Shown here one piece after another: positions 16,635 through 24,565 of a stretch of 50,696 bases of DNA; within the stretch, counting starts at the first letter, position 1; every line of letters starts with the position of its first letter. The notes below the pieces were generated by a model. It saw only the letters and a list, made by a program, of their open reading frames with translations, was not told the DNA's origin and did not search any database. The position numbers were made by a program, and so were the translations under genes. The DNA is from SFHK01 sp964554795 (GTDB taxonomy: Bacteria; Bacillota; Clostridia; Christensenellales; Aristaeellaceae), in contig CAZKQB010000018.1 in the NCBI GenBank assembly GCA_964554795.1, positions 1-50,696 on the forward strand, in the 5' to 3' direction.

Positions 16635-18002
16635 TTGGACCCGAAGATCATTACCCAGCGTCTTGATGCGTTGCTGGCCTCCGGCCGCATGAGCGAAATG
16701 CGCGGCGCGCTTCTGATGCTCAATCCCGTGGACGTTGCTCAGTATCTTTCCTGCCTTGAGACGGAAAATCTGCTCCGCGTTTTCCGCATTCTGCCCGGCG
16801 ACTGCTCCGCAGACGTATTCAGCTATATGGAGGACGAGCAGCGCGAAAAGCTTGTTTCCTCTATTGGCGACAGGGAAGCCGGCCATCTGGTAGAGAATAT
16901 GTTTGTAGACGATGCCGTGGACTTTCTTGAGGATATGCCCGCGGAGCTGGTGCGGCGCGTCCTTTCCAACGTAAGCGAAGAGCAGCGGCGCATCATCAAC
17001 CGTTTTCTCAGCTATCCGGACGGCAGCGCCGGCTCCATCATGACAATCGAATACTGCCGGCTGCCTCTGGGAACAACGGTAGCAGAGGCCATGGACGACA
17101 TTCGCGCCAACGGCGTGGACAAGGAGACCATCAACACACTGTATATCGTGAGTGGAAACGGCGAGCTGCGCGGAACGCTTCCGCTTCGAAAGCTGATTAC
17201 CGCAGATGATGAGACGTACGTGGATGACTTGATGGATGTAGACCTTGTGTCCGTCCGCACTCATGACGACCGCGAAAGGGCCGCTGAGCTTGTGCGCAGG
17301 TACGACCTTCTTTCCTTGCCTGTGGTCGATAAATCCGAGCGCCTGGTGGGAATTGTCACGGTGGACGACATCCTGGACGTCATTCAGGAGGAAACCACCG
17401 AGGACATTGAGCTTATGAACGCTCTTACGCCTTCAGAGGATGCCTACCTGAAAACCAGCGTCTGGCAGCTTGCCGGAAATCGTCTGCCGTGGCTGGTGCT
17501 GATGCTGATCGGCTCCATCCTCACTGGGCTGATCGTTACCCACTATGAGGAGATGCTTCTGAATGTGCCCGCGCTAGGTGTTGCGTTGACGGCCTGCATC
17601 CCGATGCTGATGGACTCTGGCGGAAACTGCGGTCAGCAAACCTCCACGCTAATCATTCGCGCGCTGGCCGTGGGGGAGATGCAGCCATCCGACACGCCGC
17701 GCGTACTTCTGAAAGAATTTCGCGTGTCGCTTCTGGTTGGCGTAGTGCTTTCAGTCGTCAATTATTGGCTCCAGTTTCTGGTGTTCGGCCGCTCTTGGCC
17801 TGTGGCGCTGACCGTGTCTCTTGCGATGATGGCGACGGTCGTGCTTTCTAAATGCATCGGCTGCCTGCTACCGCTGGGCGCAAGAGCGCTGAAGCTCGAC
17901 CCTGCGCTGACAGCCACGCCGCTGATTACCACCATCGTGGACACCTGCTCGCTGATTCTTCTGTTTGAAATTGCATCCGTAATGCTGAAGGGAGTGGCCT
18001 GA
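16635..18002 (+). CDS. mgtE: Magnesium transporter MgtE, first copy
   Basis: A 455-residue Mg2+ channel/transporter. It has the N-terminal MgtE N domain of helical repeats (about 1-125), a CBS pair (about 130-255, with VDKSERLVGIVTVDDILDVI), a plug helix, and five membrane helices (about 275-455). The pore-region line PMLMDSGGNCGQQTS (322-336) and TTIVDTCSL near the end are typical. In this family the cytosolic domains bind Mg2+ and close the pore when internal Mg2+ is high. The start is a TTG, 6 bases after GGCGGTGA. It is followed after 1 base by a second mgtE. Co2+ transport is an alternative for some members. Confidence 0.95.
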   Translation: MDPKIITQRLDALLASGRMSEMRGALLMLNPVDVAQYLSCLETENLLRVFRILPGDCSADVFSYMEDEQREKLVSSIGDREAGHLVENMFVDDAVDFLEDMPAELVRRVLSNVSEEQRRIINRFLSYPDGSAGSIMTIEYCRLPLGTTVAEAMDDIRANGVDKETINTLYIVSGNGELRGTLPLRKLITADDETYVDDLMDVDLVSVRTHDDRERAAELVRRYDLLSLPVVDKSERLVGIVTVDDILDVIQEETTEDIELMNALTPSEDAYLKTSVWQLAGNRLPWLVLMLIGSILTGLIVTHYEEMLLNVPALGVALTACIPMLMDSGGNCGQQTSTLIIRALAVGEMQPSDTPRVLLKEFRVSLLVGVVLSVVNYWLQFLVFGRSWPVALTVSLAMMATVVLSKCIGCLLPLGARALKLDPALTATPLITTIVDTCSLILLFEIASVMLKGVA

Positions 18003-18003
18003 C

Positions 18004-19362
18004 GTGAACTGGGAAAAGAACAAATCCACGCTGGATTCTCTTCTGGGCGCCGGAAGAAACGGTGAATTGCGCGGCGCGCTGATGATGCTGAACGTCGTTG
18101 ACATTGCCGAATACATGACTACGCTGGAAACCGACAAGATGCTGCGTCTGTACCGGCTTTTGCCTAAGGACATTTCTGCTGACGTCTTTGCCTACATGGA
18201 TGATGACCAGCGCAAGAAGCTGATTGAATCCATCGGCGACAAGGAGGTTGGCGCGCTGGTGGACGACATGTTCGTCGATGACGCAGTTGACTTTCTCGAG
18301 GAAATGCCTGCGGGGCTTGTGCGGCGCGTGCTGGCAAACGTGAGTGAGGATCAGCGCAAGATCATTAACCGCATTCTCAGCTACCCGGATAACAGCGCCG
18401 GCTCCATCATGACCACGGAATACTGTGAGTTTCACGAGGGCATCACCGCCCGCGAGGCCATGAAGGAGCTTAAGCGCACCGGCATCGACAAGGAAACCAT
18501 CTACACGCTATACGTGCTTGACGCGCAGCGCAAGCTGATTGGCATCCTGCCCCTGCGCAAGCTGATTCTTGCCGAGCCGGATACGCCAATTGAGCAGCTG
18601 ATGGATCCGAGCTTCGTATGCGTCGGCACGCTGGACGATCAGGAGGCCGTCGCGGGAATTGTTCGAAAATACGACCTAACGAGCGTGCCCGTCGTCGACA
18701 AGGAGAGCCGCATGGTCGGCATCATCACCGCTGACGATATTATGGACGTCATTCAGGACGAGGCCACCGAGGACATCGAAAAGATGGCTGCCCTTTTGCC
18801 GTCCGAAAACGAATATATGAAGACGAACGTTTTTACGCTGGCAAAGAACCGCCTGCCGTGGCTTCTTTTTCTAATGGTCAGCGGCATTTTTACCGGCTTG
18901 ATCATTCAGCACTTCGAGGATACGCTCACGAGCATGGCAGAAATCGGCGTAATGCTCACCGCCTGCATTCCGATGCTGATGGGCACCGGCGGAAACTGCG
19001 GCTCGCAGTCTTCTACACTGGTCATCCGCGGTCTTGCCGTGGGCGAGCTCTCCCCTGCCGACACGCTGAAGATTCTGTGGAAGGAATGTCGCGTATCCCT
19101 CCTTGTCAGTGTGGTTCTTGCCGCGATGGCGATGGCAATGCAGCTGTTCCTGTTCCGGCGGCCTTTCTCCGTGGCGCTTACCGTTTCGCTGGCAATGGTC
19201 GGCACAGTGGTCATATCCAAGTCCATCGGCTGCACGCTGCCCATATTGGCCAAGAAGCTGAAGCTTGACCCGGCTCTGATGGCCGCGCCGCTGATCACCA
19301 CCATCGTGGACACCTGCTCGCTTCTGATTCTGTTCCTTCTGGCCACCACGATTATCAAATAA
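18004..19362 (+). CDS. mgtE: Magnesium transporter MgtE, second copy
   Basis: A 452-residue paralog of the preceding gene, with the same N domain, CBS pair and five-helix membrane part (PMLMGTGGNCGSQSS, TTIVDTCSL). By eye the two proteins agree along their whole length, most strongly in the N domain and pore helices, so they look like an old tandem duplication. The substitution of Gly for Asp in PMLM(D/G) before the pore Gly-Gly is one visible difference. MgtE is a homodimer; a mixed dimer is conceivable but not shown. The GTG start lies 1 base past the first copy's stop and has GGGAG upstream, so both are one transcript. ttcA follows after 16 bases. Confidence 0.95.
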   Translation: MNWEKNKSTLDSLLGAGRNGELRGALMMLNVVDIAEYMTTLETDKMLRLYRLLPKDISADVFAYMDDDQRKKLIESIGDKEVGALVDDMFVDDAVDFLEEMPAGLVRRVLANVSEDQRKIINRILSYPDNSAGSIMTTEYCEFHEGITAREAMKELKRTGIDKETIYTLYVLDAQRKLIGILPLRKLILAEPDTPIEQLMDPSFVCVGTLDDQEAVAGIVRKYDLTSVPVVDKESRMVGIITADDIMDVIQDEATEDIEKMAALLPSENEYMKTNVFTLAKNRLPWLLFLMVSGIFTGLIIQHFEDTLTSMAEIGVMLTACIPMLMGTGGNCGSQSSTLVIRGLAVGELSPADTLKILWKECRVSLLVSVVLAAMAMAMQLFLFRRPFSVALTVSLAMVGTVVISKSIGCTLPILAKKLKLDPALMAAPLITTIVDTCSLLILFLLATTIIK

Positions 19363-19378
19363 AAAGGAAGATTCTTTC

Positions 19379-20098
19379 ATGAAAGAGGTTCTCGGCTGCA
19401 TTCGCCGCTGCGACAAGGATTTTGGTCTCATTCAGGCGGGCGACACGGTATGCGTCGGCGTGTCCGGTGGAAAGGACAGTCTGCTACTCCTATACGCAAT
19501 GGCTCTGTATCGCCGCTTCTGTCCCAACAAATACAATCTCGTCGCCGCCACGCTGCACATGGGGCGCGAGCCCTTCGACCTCGCCCCCGTTCAGGCGCTG
19601 TGCGACCAGCTGGAGGTGCCCTATGTAATCAAGCGTACGCAGATTGCGCAGATCGTGTTCAAGGAGCGCAAGGAGCAAAACCCCTGCTCCCTGTGCGCGA
19701 AGATGCGGCGCGGCGCGCTGATCGACCTGTGCAAGGAGCTCGGTGCAAACAAGCTGGCATTGGGGCATCACCGCGACGACGCGCTTGAAACGCTTTTGCT
19801 TTCCATGCTGTATGAAGGTCGCATTCATACCTTCCATCCTAAAACCTTCCTATCCCGCAGCGGCATCACGCAGATTCGCCCCATGGCCTATCTTCCGGAG
19901 AAGCACATCATCCACATGGCAACGGAGCTCAGCCTGCCGGTTGTCAAATCTCCCTGCCCGGCAAACGGCTTCACCCGCCGGGAAACGATGAAGGAGCTGC
20001 TCGACCACATCTGCAAAACCATTCCAAACGCACGGGAGCTGATGCTGTCTGCCCTTCAAAACGAAGCTCAATACGGTCTCTGGAACCGGGAGAAATGA
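19379..20098 (+). CDS. ttcA: TtcA-type tRNA 2-thiocytidine synthase (PP-loop ATPase)
   Basis: A 239-residue PP-loop protein that would adenylate and thiolate cytidine 32 of some tRNAs. The PP-loop SGGKDS is at 29-34. Cys103-x2-Cys106 (PCSLCAKMRRG) and Cys193 (SPCPANG) match the three ligands of the [4Fe-4S] cluster in TtcA. LGHHRDDALETLLL (128-141) is also typical. It is shorter than the E. coli enzyme (about 310) but normal for Firmicutes members. It is third in the mgtE transcript, with AAGGAAG before the ATG; the link to Mg2+ transport is not obvious. The related TtuA family is a less likely alternative because the zinc-finger cysteines of TtuA are absent. Confidence 0.85.
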   Translation: MKEVLGCIRRCDKDFGLIQAGDTVCVGVSGGKDSLLLLYAMALYRRFCPNKYNLVAATLHMGREPFDLAPVQALCDQLEVPYVIKRTQIAQIVFKERKEQNPCSLCAKMRRGALIDLCKELGANKLALGHHRDDALETLLLSMLYEGRIHTFHPKTFLSRSGITQIRPMAYLPEKHIIHMATELSLPVVKSPCPANGFTRRETMKELLDHICKTIPNARELMLSALQNEAQYGLWNREK

Positions 20099-20424
20099 TT
20101 GACTTTTCTTTTGTGAGGTCAGCGCCCGGGAGCTCATTCGCATCTTGCCTATTTCGCCCTTGTTTCCTTTCCCTACAATGGGCACTGGATATTCAAATGC
20201 AGGATAGCCGTGCGGCAGGAGGGTAAACCCTTGCTGAATCAAACCGCCTACCATAGGTAACACAGATGATCTGACAAGCCAATCGGGAGAAGCCCCCGCA
20301 TTCTCCTCCCGATTGGCTTTTGTGCGATCTTTGTAACCTTCGCCATTCGCTTGATTCTCATGGCAAAGCCGCTTCTCGGAGCATCCGCCACTACATTTTA
20401 TAATTCAATGCTTCCCGCACAAGC
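20099..20424. other. Intergenic region with ORF-like stretch and terminator
   Basis: The plus-strand terminator at 20276-20319 ends the mgtE-ttcA unit. On the minus strand a protein-like reading runs from 20263 to about 20100 (MLPMVGGLIQQGFTLLPHGY at its start) but continues antisense into ttcA with no SD. I cannot assign it; an intergenic repeat or gene remnant is possible. Confidence 0.3.
20276..20319 (+). terminator. Terminator after ttcA
   Basis: A perfect 14-bp inverted repeat (AAGCCAATCGGGAG at 20276-20289, its complement at 20306-20319) with a 16-base loop runs into TTTT. It could also work on the other strand for the unrecognised gene at 20425. Confidence 0.8.
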
Positions 20425-21249
20425 TTATAAGTCCGAGTAGTCGCACCCAAATACCTTACGGAAACGATCCCCATTTATGCCATCGAACACATGCCAGTAG
20501 TTTACAGGGTATGCGTAATCATTCGTATGCTCCCTGGGCGCGCGATGCCATACATCCACAAAGCATTCACAATAACAAGGCGCGTCTGCGCTCGAGAGAA
20601 CGCCGCAGATACCGAGGATATTCAGCAGACCCTCCACCTCATCCTTATTGGATTTCAGTAGCTTCTTTTTCGTGATCTGCTCGCGGTATGCATCTGCTTT
20701 TTTATTGGGCTGGAGTTCCCCCGCAGTATGAAGAACGGACTTCAGGATAAACCAATCCCTTTCTGTGGGCGCTACCTTTGGCAGCAATAAAAACTGCTCC
20801 AGATCAAATAAAGCATATTCCGGGTGGGTATGCCGTACACCGCCCCACTTATATCGCTCGAAATTAAAAACATTGTAGCCGGAAAGTTCTTTTTCAGGTG
20901 AATCCACGTCGTCTACCGGCAACCAGCTGCACAAATAGCAGACTTCACGCCCATCGTGGCTATGGTTGGGGATTGCCAAAGCGTAATAATAGCTACCAAG
21001 TGCGGACCGATACTGCAATTGCCGGGTAGACAAGCTATATAGGAAAGCATTTGCAACACTTTCCGGAGATATTTTCGCAAGTACACGTTGAAGATCCCGA
21101 AGTGTTTCGTCATGGGTACGTATCGGTGCAGGATCGAACATGTAGCCTTCCGCCTTTGCCCGCTCATAGTCCTCGGCACTTGGTGCTTTGCGGCTCCACA
21201 TGCCTCCATTCCAATACGTTGCAAGCAGTATTTTTCGTTCATTATCCAT
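20425..21249 (-). CDS. Protein of unknown function
   Basis: I do not recognise this 274-residue protein. It has no signal peptide and no membrane segment, so it is probably cytoplasmic. It is rich in aromatic residues, with conserved-looking stretches ATYWNGGMWSRKAPS (10-24), GREVCYLCSWLP (99-110), YKWGGVRHTHPEYALFDLEQF (in part) and PVNYWHVFDGING near the end. Cysteines occur as CYLC and CYCEC, which could bind metal. It reads as a real gene: a purine-rich SD (AAGGGGGG) just before the ATG and an extended -10 (TGATATAAT, 21269-21276) upstream. It stands alone between spoIVB and a terminator-like repeat. Confidence 0.65.
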   Translation of the reverse strand: MDNERKILLATYWNGGMWSRKAPSAEDYERAKAEGYMFDPAPIRTHDETLRDLQRVLAKISPESVANAFLYSLSTRQLQYRSALGSYYYALAIPNHSHDGREVCYLCSWLPVDDVDSPEKELSGYNVFNFERYKWGGVRHTHPEYALFDLEQFLLLPKVAPTERDWFILKSVLHTAGELQPNKKADAYREQITKKKLLKSNKDEVEGLLNILGICGVLSSADAPCYCECFVDVWHRAPREHTNDYAYPVNYWHVFDGINGDRFRKVFGCDYSDL

Positions 21250-21296
21250 ATAGTCCCCCCTTCATGCTATTATATCACAAAAAATTAGCCTTGCAT

Positions 21297-21327
21297 AGAA
21301 AAACGCAGGCTGCTGCCCACGTTTCTC
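21297..21327 (-). terminator. Terminator of spoIVB
   Basis: On the minus strand AGAAACG and CGTTTTTCT flank an inner GGC/GCC pairing, followed by pyrimidines. The stem is imperfect, but the position 11 bases after the spoIVB stop fits. Confidence 0.5.
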
Positions 21328-21337
21328 TGTCTCCTAT

Positions 21338-22333
21338 TTACGCCGCCGCTTTTAGCATATTGTCGATGCTCAGGCCATAACCGGATGTCGGGTCGTTGAC
21401 AAGAACATGCGTCACCGCGCCAATGAGCTTGCCATCCTGAATGATCGGGCTCCCAGACATGCCCTGCACAATCCCCCCGGTGATCTCCAGAAGCGCTTCG
21501 TCCGTCACGCGAATCTGGAACGACCGCGTATCGGCATTCGCATCCACGCGCAAGATATCAATATCGTACAGCCGCGGCCCGTTCTCGTCCACCGTTGCAA
21601 TCAGCTGCGCATGCCCCGTCTCTACGTGGTTTGCCGACTCCGTCTCTATGCCGTTCGGGAAAAGCGCATTGCCTGCCGCTGCGCGTACGAACACGCCGCC
21701 AATGCCGGTGTCGTCATTCCATTCAATCGTTCCAAGCGGTGCCTGCTCGACGATTTCGCCCTCAAGCGCGCCGGGAACACCTCGCCGCCCACGCACAACG
21801 CCCGTTAGCTCGCCCTCATACAGCACGCCCTCGCGCACCGGGATGGACGCGCCCGAATCCGAATCGTTGATAGGGTGCCCAAGCGCACCGTATACGCCCG
21901 TTTCCGGATTAACATACGTCAGCGTACCGATGCCGGCTGCCCCCTCTCGTACCCACGCGCCGATGCGGTACACGCCGTCGCGCTCGTCCTTTTGCGGCTG
22001 TACGTCAAATGTCAATTCCTGCTCTCCACGCTGAACGCCAAGCTTTACCGACTTTCCATCAGCCAGATGCTCGGCCAGCGACTGGGTATCCGACACCGGC
22101 TGCCCGTCCACGGTTCGAATGATGTCGCCGCTCTTCAGTCCCGCCAGCCGCGCTGGGCTGGGCAGCTTCTTCAGATCCGTCGCCCCCACGTACACCAGAC
22201 CATCGCTCCTCACTGCCACTCCTACCAGCTGCCCGCCGGGAATCAGCCGTTCAGCGTTTGCTGCGCCGCTCAGCGCCAGTAAAAGCGTCGCGACAAACAA
22301 CATCCGGCCAATGCCCCTTCGAATCCTTCCCAT
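21338..22333 (-). CDS. spoIVB: SpoIVB sporulation peptidase (S55, PDZ-containing)
   Basis: A serine peptidase of about 331 residues. In B. subtilis SpoIVB is made in the forespore, crosses into the intermembrane space and triggers processing of pro-sigma-K. Residues 1-27 form a signal peptide or anchor (LFVATLLLALSGAANA). A PDZ domain follows (ARLAGLKSGDIIRTVDGQPV), then the S55 peptidase domain with the His in YGALGHPIND and the catalytic Ser in GMSGSPIIQ; the protein ends soon after THVLVNDPTSGYG. It is shorter than the roughly 425 residues of B. subtilis, mainly at the N-terminus. I start at the ATG at 22333, 9 bases after AGGAGG. A sigma-G-like pair (GCATA, CAGAATA) lies upstream at 22368-22398, with a 19-base spacer, so weak. 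Confidence 0.92.
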   Translation of the reverse strand: MGRIRRGIGRMLFVATLLLALSGAANAERLIPGGQLVGVAVRSDGLVYVGATDLKKLPSPARLAGLKSGDIIRTVDGQPVSDTQSLAEHLADGKSVKLGVQRGEQELTFDVQPQKDERDGVYRIGAWVREGAAGIGTLTYVNPETGVYGALGHPINDSDSGASIPVREGVLYEGELTGVVRGRRGVPGALEGEIVEQAPLGTIEWNDDTGIGGVFVRAAAGNALFPNGIETESANHVETGHAQLIATVDENGPRLYDIDILRVDANADTRSFQIRVTDEALLEITGGIVQGMSGSPIIQDGKLIGAVTHVLVNDPTSGYGLSIDNMLKAAA

Positions 22334-22485
22334 GCCGATCGCCCTCCTTTTCGCCTCGTCCACGGGCTATTCTGCCTCGGCAGGACGACGCGGTATGCTG
22401 GCAGTTCGCGGTGGGCAAAGCGCGGAAAACGGCTTTTTCCAAAGGCTTTTTTTGTAAATTTCACATATGATTCAAGCCCTTTCCG

Positions 22486-22513
22486 TTGCCTTACGCTCTG
22501 CATGTGGTATAAT
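22486..22513 (+). promoter_or_regulatory. Promoter of the tilS-hpt unit
   Basis: TTGCCT (22486-22491) and TATAAT (22508-22513) are 16 bases apart. Transcription would begin near 22520, after an in-frame ATG at 22467, so tilS must start further downstream. Confidence 0.65.
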
Positions 22514-22556
22514 TGAAGGACAGATGCTCGCAAGAGTGGCGGAGGGAGATGATTCC

Positions 22557-23864
22557 GTGACGCAGGAAGCGCGAATCCTGCGCGCACTCAGGCCGCGCCT
22601 GACGGGTGCAAGCGTGTTGTGCGCCGTCTCCGGCGGTGCCGACTCAGTTGCGCTTTTGCGCCTGCTCGTCTCCCTGCGAAACGAGGGGCTATTGCGCCTT
22701 CATGCCGCTCATTTCGAGCATGGCATTCGCGGGCAGGCTTCTCTTGACGACCGCGATTTCGTGCGAACGCTGTGTGCCTCGCTGGATGTGCCGCTCGCCG
22801 TCGGACAAGCCTCCGTTCCCACAGAAGCCGCTCACGCAGGAGAAGGACTGGAGACTTGCGCCCGGCGTCTGCGCCGCGCGTTTCTGATAAAAGCTGCAGC
22901 TGACGCAGGTACAACCCGAATCGCCCTTGCGCATCACAGGGATGATCAGGCCGAAACGGTGCTCATGCACCTTCTGCGCGGCGGCGGTCTCACAGGCGCA
23001 TCCGGCATGCGCGCGGATGACGGAACGTTTCTACGGCCGCTTTTGCCGTTCACGCATGCCGAGCTTATCGAATATCTGAATGAAATCGGTCAGCCCTGGC
23101 GAGAAGACGAAACCAACCGTGTTTCCGACACGCCGCGAAACGCGCTACGCAACGAAATTCTTCCGCGCATCCGCGATTTCTATCCTGGCGCAACAGATGC
23201 GCTCGCCCGATTTGCTGCGATTTCTGCTGACGAGGATGCATTCATCGGCAGCATTGCGGAGATAGTATGGCAGGAATGCGCGAAGAGCTATGCCGGCATT
23301 CGCATTCTAAAGAATTTTTCTGAGCTTTCATCGGCTCTGAAGCGCCGTTTGCTGAAACGTACGCTGGACGGAGCAGATTTTGACACCATTGAGCGCATCT
23401 GCGACGGTAAAGGCAGCCTGCAGCTGCCGGGCGGGCTGACAGCGTGTCGGACGGGCACCGACCTCTACATAAGCCGTTCCTTCTCCCCGCCGCCGGGTTT
23501 GCCCGTGCCGGACGAAGGCGAAATCGTGCTTCCGGGTGTGTGTCTTCTCTCTGTCGCCAACGCTCCGCCGACGCCGGTTCGGGATGGCGGTCTTGTGCAG
23601 GTTTTGGATGCGGAAGCGTTGAAAAGCGCCGTTCTGCGCACTCGGCAGGCAGGCGACTTCATCGCTCCCTTCGGCATGAACGGGCAGCGAAAGTCCCTTT
23701 CCGACTACCTTACCGACCGCAAGCTCCCCTATCCGCTTCGCGACCGCATGCCCATTCTCGCAAGGGGACAGGAGATACTCTGGGCCGCAGGCGTTGGTAT
23801 TTCGGAATACGCACGCGTCTCGGAAAATCGCGCCGCAAAGCGGCTTACGATCACGATTTATTAA
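22557..23864 (+). CDS. tilS: tRNA(Ile)-lysidine synthase
   Basis: A 435-residue enzyme that uses ATP to join lysine to C34 of the minor tRNA-Ile (CAU), changing its codon reading from AUG to AUA; essential in bacteria. The PP-loop signature VSGGADS is near residue 24-30, followed by HFEHGIRG and IALAHHRDDQAETVLMHLLRG, all typical of TilS. The C-terminal part from about residue 350 matches the TilS C-terminal domain (RTRQAGDFIAPFGMNGQRKS). I choose the GTG at 22557, 8 bases after GGAGGGAG, because the upstream ATG at 22467 lies before the promoter. The next gene, hpt, starts 19 bases after the stop; tilS-hpt-ftsH is the standard Firmicutes order. Confidence 0.96.
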   Translation: MTQEARILRALRPRLTGASVLCAVSGGADSVALLRLLVSLRNEGLLRLHAAHFEHGIRGQASLDDRDFVRTLCASLDVPLAVGQASVPTEAAHAGEGLETCARRLRRAFLIKAAADAGTTRIALAHHRDDQAETVLMHLLRGGGLTGASGMRADDGTFLRPLLPFTHAELIEYLNEIGQPWREDETNRVSDTPRNALRNEILPRIRDFYPGATDALARFAAISADEDAFIGSIAEIVWQECAKSYAGIRILKNFSELSSALKRRLLKRTLDGADFDTIERICDGKGSLQLPGGLTACRTGTDLYISRSFSPPPGLPVPDEGEIVLPGVCLLSVANAPPTPVRDGGLVQVLDAEALKSAVLRTRQAGDFIAPFGMNGQRKSLSDYLTDRKLPYPLRDRMPILARGQEILWAAGVGISEYARVSENRAAKRLTITIY

Positions 23865-23883
23865 GAAAACGGAGGAAACTGCA

Positions 23884-24432
23884 ATGCGTGAAGACATGAA
23901 AAACATTCTCCTTGACCGCACAGAAATTGCCGCGCGCGTGAAGGAGCTGGGGCATCAGATCACCGAAGATTACCATGGAGAAACTCCGCTGCTCGTGTGT
24001 ATTCTCAAGGGCTCCGTCGTCTTCTTCGCCGATTTGATCCGTGCCATCGACCTGCCGGTGCAGATTGAGTTCATGACCGCTTCCAGCTATGGCAGCGCCA
24101 CGGTTTCGTCGGGCGAGGTAAAGATTAAAAGCGATCTGGACGAGAAGATTCTCGGCCGTCATGTGATCCTCGTTGAAGACATCATTGACAGCGGGCGCAC
24201 TATCGCTTACATCAAAGCCGACATGCTCAAAAAGGGTGTAAAATCCCTGCGCGTCTGTTCGCTTCTTGACAAGCCGAATCGCCGCGTGAGCGACGTAGAG
24301 GCCGATTATGTCGGCTTCACCATCCCGGATGAATTCGTTGTGGGCTACGGTCTGGACTTCGACCAGATGTACCGCAATTTCCCCGACATCGGTGTTCTAA
24401 AGCCGGAAAAATACGAAAAAACGGTTGATTAA
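23884..24432 (+). CDS. hpt: Hypoxanthine phosphoribosyltransferase
   Basis: A 182-residue purine-salvage enzyme that makes IMP (and usually GMP) from hypoxanthine or guanine and PRPP in the cytosol. The PRPP-binding line VILVEDIIDSGRTIAYI (about 95-111) with the two acidic residues is diagnostic. LVCILKGSVVFFADLIRAI (about 38-56) and EFMTASSYGS are also typical of HPRT. The ATG at 23884 has GGAGGAA upstream; the frame remains open to 23794 inside tilS without an SD. It follows tilS by 19 bases and is probably on the same transcript. ftsH downstream has its own promoter. Confidence 0.96.
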   Translation: MREDMKNILLDRTEIAARVKELGHQITEDYHGETPLLVCILKGSVVFFADLIRAIDLPVQIEFMTASSYGSATVSSGEVKIKSDLDEKILGRHVILVEDIIDSGRTIAYIKADMLKKGVKSLRVCSLLDKPNRRVSDVEADYVGFTIPDEFVVGYGLDFDQMYRNFPDIGVLKPEKYEKTVD

Positions 24433-24475
24433 CAGAGAATTCATCCTACAGGCATGAGATTGCGCCAAGCTGCGT

Positions 24476-24504
24476 TTGAAAAGCATCGATTTTAATGCTA
24501 TAAT
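24476..24504 (+). promoter_or_regulatory. Promoter of ftsH
   Basis: TTGAAA (24476-24481) and TATAAT (24499-24504) are 17 bases apart. The start near 24511 gives a leader of about 55 bases. No heat-shock operator (CIRCE) is visible. Confidence 0.7.
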
Positions 24505-24565
24505 AGCAGAGAATGTGTAACGGCTGTCAAATGCACGATTTCACTGAAAGTGAGGAAACCCTGTT

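Noticed and set aside
22368..22398. Sigma-G promoter of spoIVB
   Set aside because: GCATA and CAGAATA resemble the two boxes, but the 19-base spacer is too long to call it; kept only as a remark in the gene entry.
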